From Branchipolynoe longqiensis (taxonomy: Eukaryota; Annelida; Polychaeta; Phyllodocida; Polynoidae): DNA of 64,000 nt. The notes below the pieces were generated by a model. That model was not told the origin of the DNA. It saw nothing but the letters and a program-made list of their open reading frames with translations, and searched no databases. The position numbers and the translations under genes are program-made. Positions 1 through 10,061 of this stretch are shown one piece after another (the stretch's first letter is position 1; the number at the start of each line of letters is the position of its first letter). The stretch is from NCBI GenBank assembly GCA_030323885.1, contig CM059186.1:23393849-23457848 (forward strand), read 5' to 3'.

Positions 1-170
1 GGCACTGACCTCCTATAAGCCAACTGTGCCTGGTCGTTATCACCTCCAGACCCACTCGGACAGTCAATCTTTTACTTTAGGTGGGCAATTATCTGTATTC
101 CTGCCAGAGAATATATACTCTTTTCTCAACAATGCCAGTCTTGTTGTTGCTTCTTTTTAATGGGCCAACT

Positions 171-189
171 GTTTATATATATATAAGCC

Positions 190-226
<37 letters not shown>

Positions 227-229
227 TAT
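171..229. repeat. TA microsatellite
   Basis: Alternating TA run with two short interruptions, upstream of the first kinase exon and presumably in an intron. No coding sense; reading frames across it give only Ile/Tyr repeats. Confidence 0.9.
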
Positions 230-325
230 GCACTATGTGTATGAAAACATACGGATAGTGACGAGTTAGAGTAGGTCCAGGTATCCTTCGTGTTCTAGCC
301 TGTGACCTTGACCTTGATGATGCAG

Positions 326-455
326 ACTGGACACGAGGTGCGTGTGTAAGCTGCATGATGTGCACTTCCAAACCCTGGAGGAGCGAGCCCTCAACACCAG
401 GTGGCTCCCCCTGGAGACATTCCTGCAGTGCCTGTACACATTCAGGTCTGTTGTG
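326..455 (+). CDS. Receptor tyrosine kinase-like protein, exon encoding activation segment end to subdomain IX
   Basis: Internal exon of a protein-kinase C-lobe. The open frame reads KLHDVHFQTLEERA, then LNTRWLPLETFLQCLYTFRSVV. The second part aligns without gaps to the segment LPVKWMALES...SDVW of receptor tyrosine kinases, and the Glu of the APE/ALE motif is kept in PLET. A strong donor (gtgagt) follows base 455, and the frame continues in phase 0 into the exon at 1761. The acceptor is uncertain: the AG before 326 keeps the frame open, whereas starting at 299 meets an in-frame TGA at 303. Two oddities are visible. The invariant Asp of the DVW motif is Val, and the visible activation segment has no Tyr. 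Both suggest a catalytically impaired pseudokinase. In another frame the preceding bases read CDLDLDDADW, vaguely like a changed DFG region, so a frameshift or assembly indel near 320-345 is possible. Upstream exons lie outside the window. Confidence 0.68.
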
Positions 456-670
456 GTGAGTTAACCTTTCACACATACATACACACATCCTTCTTTCCGC
501 GGGAAGGTCAAAAGGTCACTACATAATGTTAATTATGCTAATGATGACAGTAATGGTATAGTCGTCTCAGGGGAGATATGATAGAGACTTATAAGATTAT
601 TACTGGAATTTGAGAATAAACAGTGACACCAAAGGCCAGCGGTATAAGATCTTCAAGGAGAGGGCCAGAC

Positions 671-1025
671 TTAAAGTTGCATAGTCCGATGGTTTTGAGA
701 TATTGACATTTTCTGAGATAAATACATTGGATTGATTGTTATAATGTACCTTACTTTAGCTTGAAGTAACTTTTATTTTAAGTGGGTAACTTTTGAGATA
801 TTTGAAGTGCAACCATGCTAAATTAATTTTGGCAAGCTTGCCAAAACTCTGACACCATAGCCTTCTGCAGGAACAGGTTCTATTCAATTGCCTCACTATT
901 CCCAAATGTGTGGCAACAAATGTTAAATAAGTGCACCAGTATCGAAGGTAGATATGTAGAATCCAATTTAGATAATTATTTTGGTTTTGAAAATTTGACG
1001 TTGTCATCGGACTATGCAGCTTTAA
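671..1025 (-). mobile_element. MITE-1 copy (TTAA-ended, about 355 bp)
   Basis: A non-autonomous DNA transposon family with about ten copies here. Each starts with TTAAAGTTGCATAGTCCGAT and ends with the inverted form ATCGGACTATGCAACTTTAA, with an AT-rich non-coding core. The TTAA ends would suit piggyBac-type target duplication, but no transposase is present to confirm this. This copy lies in the intron between kinase exons and is in reverse orientation relative to most copies. Confidence 0.85.
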
Positions 1026-1339
1026 GGTCAGGAAACACTCATTTTTCTTTCGCGTGACAGATCCATGCAACATTCTCCCAAACCAAGTGGTTGAAGCACC
1101 AACGGTAGAAACATTTGAGAGAAGGCTGGATATACATTGAAGAGGACACCCACAATTATATGACTTCAGGGCACCGTCGACCTCCATGTGTGTGCAAATA
1201 AATAGTTCATTTTTGCCATAACGAGCTGGCATTAGAGGCCTAATACGGCCTAGATCAGCCAGAAGAGGATCTGTAAGTTAATCTGTAAGTTAATAATGCT
1301 TGTTTTTTGTTGATGTTTACGTCCTAGCAACAGTCAGCA

Positions 1340-1401
1340 ACCATTTTGTTGTAAGGAGGTTTTTGGTGCAGCACCTGCAACCTCCTTACAACCAAAATGG
1401 T
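1340..1401. repeat. Short inverted repeat (hairpin)
   Basis: Arms of about 22 bases (around 1340-1362 and 1379-1401; ACCATTTTGTTGTAAGGAGG on the left) are near-perfect reverse complements, separated by a loop of about 16 bases. It lies in the kinase intron. It could be a remnant of a foldback element or an intronic RNA hairpin; nothing shows function. Confidence 0.75.
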
Positions 1402-1635
1402 CGATTGGAGGTCGGCAACCAGTGAGGACCACTTTGTGACCAATTTGAGATCACTTGCAACCATTTTGTGCTATCAAAGGGAGCATCATGCCTAGAGCGA
1501 TACTCGAACCCATTCTTCTGCCATTCCGGGACTGACATGATACAGACGGGCCAGCAGCCTGAATCCAGGCCCACTAGGTACCAGCGTCGACGCCTCAAAT
1601 CCCCCCTGGGAAAAAAAGAGTAAAATAAATAACAG

Positions 1636-1722
1636 TTCATCATCATCATCATCATGCTGTTGGTCGTGATGCGACAAAGACTGCTTTCATTACTTGACTG
1701 CCGCTCTCCATTTAGCTCTGGA
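1636..1722 (-). repeat. LINE-like 3' end with (CAT)n tail
   Basis: About 85 bases, including TGATGCGACAAAGACTGC and CTGCCGCTCTCCATTTAGCT, recur almost unchanged at 6842-6926. Both start with a CAT trinucleotide run. A microsatellite-tailed conserved end is typical of CR1/L2-type LINE 3' ends read on the minus strand. Class assignment is inference. Confidence 0.6.
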
Positions 1723-1760
1723 GAAATAACTATAGTTGTGACAAACCCTTGCGCTTGCAG

Positions 1761-1903
1761 TGGTCGGTGGGTGTGGTGCTGTGGGAGCTGGCCTCCATGT
1801 GCAGGGACCAGCCATACCCCCACCTCAACACGCTGAACGACATCATTCTCTACTTGGCACATGGCAAGAGGCTCATTCGTCCAGAGACATGCCACAAGAA
1901 GCT
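1761..1903 (+). CDS. Receptor tyrosine kinase-like protein, exon encoding C-lobe subdomains IX-X
   Basis: Second kinase exon, bounded by a pyrimidine-rich acceptor ending GCTTGCAG and by the donor gtgagta. It reads [13 protein letters not shown], then [20 protein letters not shown], then [12 protein letters not shown]. This matches the WSFGVVLWE motif, the PYP turn and the GxRLxxPxxC helix region of receptor tyrosine kinases. It ends in phase 2: two bases of a Leu codon, completed by the first base of the exon at 4475. The C-lobe wording resembles MET/RON (PYPxxNT), ErbB (YxIMxxCW in the next exon) and insulin-receptor (WSFGVVLWE) kinases, so the family cannot be fixed by eye. The residue before the leading W is Val from the previous exon where active kinases have Asp-Val. 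Confidence 0.82.
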
Positions 1904-2214
1904 GTGAGTAAAATGTAGAATCCCACTTTACTCTTCCACTTTACCCTATATGCATGGTAAAGTGGAGGTTCTTCATTGGTAATGGGAAGGGGGTATTTAG
2001 TACTGTAGTGTTAGTATTTCAACCATATATATATATATACATGTGCGTGTGTGTGTGTCTGTTAGCAGAGATGTCTGGTCCGGTCAGTGACAAATGGGAA
2101 GTGGTGTTGCGGCATACGTGGAATCCCAGGACGGTAGGGTCGGAGGCGCCACATAGCGAGTTTGAACCACCATGTACATTACTTAACTCTATTATTATTA
2201 ACAGCAGCGGCACT

Positions 2215-2829
2215 TGCTATCCGGACCGCACTTCGTCCACACCTCTCTCTATCTCCTCTCCACTGGCCATGCTCCTCCTTGATATTGTCTGAAAAGAGTT
2301 CCAGGAGGGGGAGCCTGCCAGCATATCACTTTCTACTCTTACTCTGTCCATGTCTTTGGCTCGCCGGCTGGTCACCATACAGCAAATAGACACGGTCCTT
2401 TGACTCAACTCTCCTCATTTCTCTTTCCTATACGCTACCCTTTTTTCCCCTTCCATGCTTACTCCTCCCCATGATCAAGGGAGTTGTTTGCTTGGGTGGG
2501 GCCCTTTACGTTTACGTTTCTCTTGCTTTGTTCTCGTTGCTGGAACCGCTGGACCCTTGTTTACCCATCCTTCCTCGGAAACCCTTGCTGCTGTCTGCTG
2601 GATACAAGTGCTGTGCTATCGCCGGACTGGAGTGATTCTGGACCCCCCCAACGACTCATCGTTTAATCATTGTAAAGATATCCCCCAGCTTCTACAACCG
2701 TCCCACCAGAAGATTATTCTTCAACCAAAGATTGGGCCGATTTATCGGTGCCTCTCTATATTGCTGCAGTTCTGCAGCCGGTAACCGTCGTAAGGTTACA
2801 ACCACCCCAGAAGTCAAGTCAACACCAGG
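2215..2829 (+). repeat. Unclassified interspersed repeat, about 600 bp, copy 1
   Basis: Similar along its length to 30058-30655. Shared blocks include AAAAGAGTTCC, TTGACTCAACTCTCCTCATT, TCAAGGGAGTTGTTTGCTTG and an end block with TAACCGTC and GTTACAACCACCC. No reading frame is conserved between copies. Copy 2 has a TATATAAA just before the similarity begins, so an LTR or another promoter-bearing end is possible, but TG..CA ends and target duplications are not visible. Confidence 0.65.
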
Positions 2830-3236
2830 TTGTTTTACATCCTAGCAACATCTAAGGTCATATCAGGACGGGCACCGACTTGTAAAGGAAAGTTTGTTTT
2901 ATTTAATGATGCCTCTAGAGCACATTGAAGGCACCGACTTGTGACAGTGCGCACTATTGGTGACTTTATACTATAGTGCTGCCCCAATGGGAGAACAGGA
3001 TGCCAGCACCATGACCTGATATCTCACTCAGTCACATTATCCTGACACTAAGCGAACCATTCCTTACCCTATCCTAGTAATGCCAAGCGCCAGGCTAAGA
3101 AGCGACAAGGATAAATTGTTAAGTCATTGGTTTGACTCGACCAGGGTTCGAACCCACAAACTCATGGGTTTGGATCCCCCGATCTCCCAAAACAGGGGAC
3201 GGACGCTCAACTCATTTGGCCACCCCGTCTAGTCCC
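2830..3236 (-). mobile_element. SINE-A copy, full length, interrupted by a micro-insertion
   Basis: SINE-A is the dominant family here. On its sense strand it has a tRNA-like head (A-box-like GAGTTGAGCGTCCGTCTCC, B box GGTTCGAACCC), then a body running through ACCAATGACTT, TAGCCAGGCGCTCGGCATTA, GTGACTGAGTGGGATATCAG, GGTGCTGG and CACTATAAAGT. Its 3' end is GATATGACCTTAGATGTTGC, then AGGACGTAAAAC and short CAA-type repeats. This copy is in reverse orientation. It is split by a 47-base foreign piece at 2884 flanked by a duplication of SINE sequence. Confidence 0.9.
2884..2930 (-). mobile_element. Ultra-short 5'-truncated SINE-B insertion
   Basis: About 46 bases matching only the last part of SINE-B (GCTCTAGAGGCATCATTAAA, then TAAAACAAACTTT), inserted inside SINE-A. 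The SINE-A bases GCACCGACTTGT occur both before (2872-2883) and after it (2931-2942), a perfect 12-base target-site duplication. This is a retrotransposition event that delivered almost nothing but the tail. Confidence 0.85.
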
Positions 3237-3278
3237 CTACACCGGTAGGCCTATATAGTGTATATACATGGCTATATA

Positions 3279-3456
3279 CAGTAAAACCTCTCTAACCGAC
3301 CACCTGCACAGATCGACCACTCCCCTATATTGATCGCTTTATTTGGGTCCCAACATACCATAGTGACCATATTCTAACTCCCTAAATCCGACTCCCTCCA
3401 TAAATAGACCACTTAAAGTCGATCCCAAGGTCGGTCGATTTAGAGAGGTTTTACTG
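3279..3456 (+). mobile_element. pogo/Tigger-like MITE, copy 1
   Basis: 178 bases with inverted ends CAGTAAAACCTCTCTAA and its reverse complement, flanked by TA on both sides. The CAGT start and TA target fit the Tc1/mariner superfamily, pogo/Tigger group. Other copies are at 26526, 63453 and 63617. Non-coding. Confidence 0.85.
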
Positions 3457-3655
3457 TAGATCTACATATACGCATGTAGATAAAGAGATAAGGAGTTAAG
3501 GGATTAAGATTTGTAGTAGGCCTATGTAGCACACAAGTAAGTGCTTCGGTGGAAGTCCTACTGTTATTCATATTTTGCGGTCATAAATAGTTGATTAATT
3601 TGAAGTTTGCAAAATGTAATTGTTCTCTAATGGTTCTAAGCCAAAGTACTTAACT

Positions 3656-3713
3656 AGACCCATCCTGATATAACCTTAGATGTTTTTAGGATGTAAAACA
3701 ACAACAAACAAAC
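3656..3713 (+). mobile_element. SINE-A 3'-tail fragment
   Basis: Contains only CATCCTGATATAACCTTAGA, a diverged tail and an (AAC)n run. Tail-only copies like this are also at 11051-11105. Confidence 0.7.
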
Positions 3714-4038
3714 TTACACCTCGTATATATATATGGCTAATCCTTATATGTTGGTGTAAGGTGAACGGATCCCTTCCCCTGGTGTTGGACACATAGCTAA
3801 GCAAGGTTTGGGTTCAGTCCACCAGTCGGCGCCTTTGTCCGAGAGAGGCGACCCTTACGCGTGCTGAGACCGGCACACTTACTGATGTGAGCTCTGATAT
3901 ATACATATATTTTGTGTGGTTATCCTACTACTCTTTACTTCGGCAGGGCGAGACCCAGCCAAATAATGTGATAAATATTATAGAACTGTGTCACAACTGT
4001 GTCATTGTCATTTGTATTGGTGTTGAATGTTTATGGGG

Positions 4039-4376
4039 GAGCGGGACGTATCTCAAGCGGTAGCATGTCCACCTGTGAAGCCTGCGGTCATCCGATCAAT
4101 CCTTCTCAATTAACCAATTTGCAGTTTGGGCTATTTTCCATTCCAATCAGTGGTCGACAACTGGTTCATCAAAGGTTGTGGTATGTGCTGTCCTGTCTGT
4201 GGGAATGTGAAAGACCCGCTGCTGCTTATCGGGAAGAGTAGCCTATGTGGTGGCAGGGGCGTTTCCTCCAAAGAAATATGTGAGAATTACCATATATTTG
4301 ACATCCAATTGCTGATAATATGATAAACAAAAATTAATGCGCTCTAGAGGCAGCATTAAATAAAACAAGCTTTACT
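4039..4376 (+). mobile_element. SINE-B copy, full length
   Basis: A tRNA-derived SINE starting GAGCGGGACGTATCTCAAGC. Diagnostic blocks are GTCCACCTGTGAAG, GGGCTATTTTCCATTCCAA, GCTGCTTATCGG and AAGAGTAGCCTATGTGG. Its 3' end is GCTCTAGAGGCAGCATTAAA, then TAAAACAAGCTTT. This 3' end resembles tails I recall from mollusc SINEs. It lies in the last kinase intron, about 100 bases before the final exon. Confidence 0.85.
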
Positions 4377-4474
4377 TTTTTGACTGTTATTGCTAATAAA
4401 ACACTTTCCACCATTCAGTCGTCCGTGTCCGTGAACTTACATATATACATATATATTGTACTCTGTTTCTCCAG

Positions 4475-4679
4475 GTACCGAATCATGTGTCGCTGCTGGT
4501 GCGAGAAGCCCAGGAGCAGACCTAGCCTCGACGACCTCATCGTCATGATGACGTCATACAGACAGACACTTCCGGTCGGGAAGCCGCCGGAGGAAGTGTT
4601 CCAGGACCGCGATGACTTCTGGGAGGACAATTCCTGGATGGACGACCTGGATGGAGTTTATGATTTAACCATGATGTGA
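4475..4679 (+). CDS. Receptor tyrosine kinase-like protein, last exon (end of kinase domain and acidic tail)
   Basis: Terminal exon after the acceptor CTCTGTTTCTCCAG. With two bases of the previous exon it reads LYRIMCRCW, the conserved YxxMxxCW helix, then RSRPSLDDL, equal to the RPxFxxL motif that closes tyrosine-kinase domains. The invariant RP Arg is kept. A short tail of about 40 residues follows. It is acidic (FQDRDDFWEDNSWMDDLDG) and ends in DLTMM and TGA at 4677-4679. An acidic tail with Tyr-Asp-Leu vaguely recalls ErbB tails, but the match is weak. A MITE-1 copy begins 46 bases after the stop, so it probably forms part of the 3'UTR. No clean AATAAA is seen before it. Confidence 0.82.
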
Positions 4680-4724
4680 CTCCCCTTTCCTCCCCTCTCC
4701 CTGGAGACTTATTTATATTTCACA

Positions 4725-5083
4725 TTAAAGCTGCATAGTCTGATGTAAACATCAAATTTTCTAAACCAAAACAATTATCTAGATTTGATTCTAGCCTACA
4801 TACCTCACTTCGATACTGGTGCACTTATTAAACATTTTGTCACCATAGAAGGGAGCACCGAGGCAATTTAATAGAACCTCTTACTGTAGAAGCATATGGT
4901 GTCACAGTTGTGGTGTGCATGCCGAAATTAATTTTCCATGTTTGCACTTCAAATATCTCAAAAGTTAGCCATTTGAAATAACAGTTACTTCAAACTAAAG
5001 TGAGGTAGATTAAAATGATCAACCTAATATATTTATCCCAGAAAATGACCAAATCTCTAAGCCATTGGACTATGCAACTTTAA
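4725..5083 (+). mobile_element. MITE-1 copy immediately 3' of the kinase stop codon
   Basis: Starts TTAAAGCTGCATAGTCTGAT and ends TTGGACTATGCAACTTTAA, with TTAA at each edge. Non-coding. Its position 46 bases after the stop codon may provide or disrupt 3'UTR and polyadenylation signals. Confidence 0.85.
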
Positions 5084-6388
5084 TTCTGAAGTAAGGCACC
5101 GAATGCAAACTTCTGCAACGGTTTAGTTTGAGGTCTGCACCCATTGTATGCTGGAATGATAGATACATTGTCAGGGGCGGATGCAGGGGTTAGACTAACC
5201 AGTTGACATTGCCAGGGGCGGATACAGGGGTTAGACTAACTGGGTTAAACAGTGAATGAGGCGTAAATCGCCGAGTAGCGGGTGGTGTGGAGGGGGGAGG
5301 GGGGGCGTCCCCTCCCTCAAGAAAAGGCTTTTCGAAAACAGATGTCCAAAATAAATGGAGTTCTTGGCACCTGAGAGCAATGTTCTAGGTATAACTGATG
5401 TGTGAATGGTTTAGTTCTACTGGAGTGCAAGCTCACAAAGACAGTAATTTATGCATGGCAACATATATATCCCCCAAAAATTCATTGATTTATTTTTAGC
5501 TGCTGGGAGGTGGAGGTGGGGGGGGGGGGGCACGTTCCCCTCCACTTAATCTGCCACTGATTGTGTGGAAGGAAATTTCAGCGACTGTTACTGCTATTTA
5601 AAGTTAATGCAACTGCAACCCTGATTGCCTGTTCTGTTCTCAGAACACTGCTAAGTATTTAATTGCTCACGTGTATTTGAGATTCCAAGTTTTTGTGTTG
5701 GTTCTGGCAATGACTAATTCACTCAACGAGACAAACAAGGCAAGACATATATTGATTTAAATATAACGAGTATATTTATTAAAGAAAAATAAGTCTGTAA
5801 CTTCCAGGAAGTTGTCAGGATAGATCAATGAGCAGTTCGGCGACAGGGCCAAGCTTAACTAGTTCATATAAGTAACAGTCAACAAAATCAAAGTCAGCAG
5901 AGTTCAGTATGTAACATGATACAAAATCGTGTCCCGAATTAGGAACCAGAGCGAACTTGGACAATAAGTAACAGTAAGCATATATAGATTAACAGGATAA
6001 TGACTTAACGTAAAGACCAGCGCTCAACCCCTGGGTGGGTGGGTGGGAGAGCGAACCTGCTGCTGCGGCGACCGGGTGAGAAGTGACTACTGCGGCTGTC
6101 GCGAGGCAGGAAGAAAACTACTCGACCTAGTTGCCTCGTTGAGCAAATTACACATGTTAGCCTCGCCAACATGACAAATTGTATACAGCTGTAACTTGTA
6201 AGGATAGGAATTATGTTCCCTGGTCCATCTAACATGTGCAGTTCTTACAACAATTGCCTACTTAGCTGCAATGACTTTCATTGCAGAAGCAGCTTGGAAT
6301 CTTGTTCTAATGCCCTCATGTAATCATTATTATTATTATTATATTACAGTAACTATGTGATTTCCTGTTTCTGGTTCACCGTCCACGT
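5084..6388. other. No gene recognised; short duplication and homopolymers
   Basis: Holds a duplicated block of about 50 bases (around 5170-5246, CAGGGGCGGAT and CAGGGGTTAGACTAAC twice) and a G run near 5517-5530. The rest is featureless. No reading frame looks like a protein. Confidence 0.6.
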
Positions 6389-6732
6389 TCAAGTTACACA
6401 ATCCGATGGTTTTGAGTTATTGCCAATTAAGATAAATATATATAAGTTTGATTGTCATAATCGACGTTTGTTTAGTTTGAAAGTAACTTAATATAAATGT
6501 TAACTTTGGAAATATTTTATTTGAAAACATGAACCATTTATTTTTGTCAAAATTCTGAGACTAAGTTTAAACAATAACAGGTTCTATTAAGTTGGAGTTG
6601 GCTTAAAATGTCCTTCTATGAATGCTCAATTAATTACTGCACCAGCCTCTAAGTTGGAATATTTAGGATCAAAAGTAGATAAGTGATTTGGTTTAGAAAA
6701 CTTGATTCTTTCATTGGACTATGTAGCTTTAA
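6389..6732 (-). mobile_element. MITE-1 copy, diverged
   Basis: Reverse-orientation copy with the ends AGTTACACAATCCGATGG and TTGGACTATGTAGCTTTAA. It is more diverged than the other copies. Confidence 0.75.
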
Positions 6733-6841
6733 TAATAATGTTCCATGTAATGCAATGAGCATATTGTACATCATGTGTGAATTGTGATAGCAGCTCTGTC
6801 CAGGATGGTAAGCCTCATGTGTTATTACACTGCACTTCTGT

Positions 6842-6928
6842 AGACAATCATCATCATCATGCTGTCAGTCGCGATGCGACAAAGACTGCTTTCATTTCTT
6901 GACTGCCGCTCTCCATTTAGCTCTCTGC
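6842..6928 (-). repeat. LINE-like 3' end with (CAT)n tail, second copy
   Basis: Near-identical to 1636-1722, including GCGATGCGACAAAGACTGC and CCGCTCTCCATTTAGCTCT. Confidence 0.6.
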
Positions 6929-9236
6929 TGTGAGAGTGATGTCCATGAGTCCATTTCATGAAAGCTGCCTGCAAAAGTGTTGCTGGCTTTTGCAAGTTAC
7001 CAGCGGCACTCTCTCGGGGAGAAAATAGAGGTTTCACACTGGGAAGAACATGTCCAGACAGGCGCAAAACTATTTGTCCCTGCAGTGGCTGGTTGGGAGA
7101 TGTTGGGAGTTCCATACATCAACCACCCTTAATGCTGCCACAGTGACATGGTTTTCTGTTTAGTGTTTGCTCCCTTAGCCTTCGGTTCTGTCAAGAACCT
7201 GTACCACAAGGCAGTGGTTTACAACTCTGCAGGGCAGGGGCGTCAAACTCCCTGAGGTATTGCAATACCTGCAGTCCATACATATAATATATGCATCAGA
7301 GTCTAAGTTCAAACCAGAGGTCGTGACGTCATCGTGTGTAAAGAAATATACCAGTCACTGTCTGTGTTGAGGGTTTCTTAATGGTATATTTATTTTTATA
7401 ATCAAAAGTTGCATGGACACAAACAATATGGCGAATCATACCCGTCGTACCTTAGGCCACGAGCAGATCAAGGAGTGCTACTACTGTCCCTGTCTACCAT
7501 CGGAACCACACCAACCATATGGTTTGGTGGTGGTTTTACGCCATCTCAGCATCAAAGGTCATATTCACTGCGAAATCTGTTTAAATTGTATCCAGCCATA
7601 TTATTTAACCATCGCTTTTACACAGAATGTAAAGCCAAGGACATTTTTCTTTTTAAGTTGGTGGTCGTCTTTTTTAAATAAAAATCTGGATCGGGTGGGC
7701 GATTTTTAACCCCCTCCCCTGCTCTCCCGACCATGCCTCCCCCCCCCCCCCCCCCATTCCCACCCCTCAAATCCCTCTCCATTCCTTTCCCCACCTCTTC
7801 ACCCCCCCCCCCCACTTTCTATTTCTCACTCCATCCACCCCACTCTCCACTCCCCTTTCCATGTCTGACTCTACCCGCCCTCCATTTAACAGTTTACAAA
7901 TTATTGTTAAAAACAAAATGAAATCAAGGGTGGGCGATTTTTCAGGCACGGGCAGGGACGATCAGCAATTTTCATTTTTTTTGTTGGCCTTATAATCAAT
8001 TTCTCTTTTAATTGTGGAAGCGGATAATAAAATCCAATTAATATACAATTGTGTCATTTTTTTAGCGTTAAAATACAAGAGGTAGTACAGTTCTGCTGTC
8101 CTTGAGAAGGCTAACATTTTCTTCTTGTTTTACATTTATTAAAATGATCATGCATGCTGTTTGGATTGCATTGTAAAATTTGTCGACGCAAGTCCATAAA
8201 ATATACAGTTTAATGAACATATGTTTGAGCGTCAGCGGGCACTGACAGCCAATAGGCTTACACTCATGGGGAGGTTCCCCTTGAACAAAATGAGCGCGTC
8301 AGCCATCCGTGGCCAATGCAGCAGCGGCTAAAGACGAATCATATCAATCAGTTAGTGTGGACTCTCACTAAAGGAGACCAGTGTAGTTTCTATAATTTCG
8401 CTTCTTGCTCACCATTCGCTGTGTAAATATAATTGGCTGGTTTGTAAATCTCTACTCAAGGTGAAATTCATCGACAAATTGTAGCCTACTGTGAAACCTT
8501 CCATCGTTGCGAATACTATCTCAAATGGAAACATTTCGCAATTGACCAAGTTAATCTGCTGTTTTGGGGGTTTAAAAAAAAAAGATCTACTGTTATCAGT
8601 ATTATGTGCCAAAGTAAAATTACAGATCCCTGTTTTGTTCAGTATGTATTAAGCTATTTTAGGTTTCAATAGAGTGCTTGCAATACCAGAATTATATTGA
8701 GTATTTTCGGCTTGATCTCTACAGGTTGGGTAGAACTGTATTCGACAAATGTGTCATTGAGATACTCCCTCTTCTTTCCTAGACAATTGTGCATGTTAGT
8801 TGACAACATGGCTAATTTACGCACAGCCAAAGGGCTACGGTGCTGCCGCCTGGGTTCGACTTCCGGATCCCCCCCCTCCCCCCTCTCTCAACCCTGGCGG
8901 GCTCTGGGCGGCCCCGAATCTCATGCCAACGAGAGGTTGTGACGTCACTCCAGCCTCCCCCCAGCCACTTCGCCACCCGACGCCGAACACCGACAACCAC
9001 CCAGCTTTCTTAGCCGCCCACCCAACCCTACAATCAACTGCCATTTGAATTTATAGGGTTAAGCGCCTGAGTACCTGATTCCGAACTGTCAACCTGCTAA
9101 CCTTACACCTTGATGTGATTCCTGAAATAAAGTTACATATCATAGCCCGTTGTCCGCGTTGTAAATTATATGTTCAACTTGATGATTGTTGTTGTGTTCA
9201 ATCTTCTTGTGTGCTTATATCAGTTGTGAATAGTTG
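6929..9236. other. No gene recognised; low-complexity blocks
   Basis: Contains C-rich runs (7738-7757 and 7802-7813) and a CCCTCCCC-rich stretch with pyrimidine strand bias (7710-7880). The open frames are short and of biased composition, with no recognisable motif. Nothing else can be supported. Confidence 0.5.
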
Positions 9237-9856
9237 GCTGGTTGTTAGTTTTACATCCTGGCAACATCTAAGGTCATATCAGGACGGGTACCGACTTGTG
9301 ACAGTGCACACTCATGGTGACTTTATAGTGCTGCCTCATTGTGAGACCAAACCACAAGCATCATGACCTGATATCCCACTAAAGCTAAGAAGATTCCTTA
9401 CACGCGGTATGCGGCATGCGAATGCGGCAAAAAATCTAAACGCCTTGAAGTCAATGGGCTACAACCCTTACACGCGGTATGCGAATGCGACAACTCGATC
9501 GGTCCCTGTAGCGATCGGTGCGGCATGCGCTATGCGAATAGAAACATCAGTCGCACTTGCCCATTAGTTTTAGACGAGGAGAGGCGACTGAGCATTACGG
9601 AACGGTCACACACCAGGGTGCTGAGGGGAAACATCTGGTAGTGGTGGTGGTGGGGGGACGCTTGCCGCTTACCGCGTAGAAGGAATCCTCCCATTCCCAT
9701 ACCACATGCCGCATACCGCGTAGAAGGAATCTTAGCTTCAGTCACATTACCCGGACACTGAACCAACCAGTCCATGCCCTATCCTAACAATACCGAGCGT
9801 CTGGCTAGAAAGCGACAAGAATCAATTAAGTCATTGGTTTGACTGGACCAGGGTTC
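9237..9856 (-). mobile_element. SINE-A copy interrupted by a TIR element
   Basis: The body runs from TTTTACATCCTGGCAACATC to GATATCCCACT, and resumes with CAGTCACATTACCCGG through GTCATTGGTTTGACTGGACC. The intervening 9381-9737 is an inserted transposon. The tRNA head is missing. Confidence 0.85.
9381..9737. mobile_element. Non-autonomous TIR transposon inside SINE-A
   Basis: Inverted ends AAGCTAAGAAGATTCCTTAC / (reverse complement of) AGAAGGAATCTTAGCTT, followed by shared ACGCGGTATGCGGCATG. The motif GCGGTATGCG and its complement recur several times inside, giving subterminal repeats. It interrupts SINE-A between CCCACT and CAGTCAC. Non-coding and superfamily unknown. Confidence 0.75.
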
Positions 9857-10061
9857 TTAGTACGGGTGCCGATTTATGTCAGTGTGCTTCTACAGACAAT
9901 TACGAATACTTGGTAATCAATTATAGGACGAGTAATTCTCCCATTCTTTATACTACGGATATGGCATGATTTAGACATAGGCAGGGTTATAGTCAACTTT
10001 AAATATATTTAAAACACTTTAATCTGTGCTATGTATGAATAAAATGTGTGATGTCTGAATA

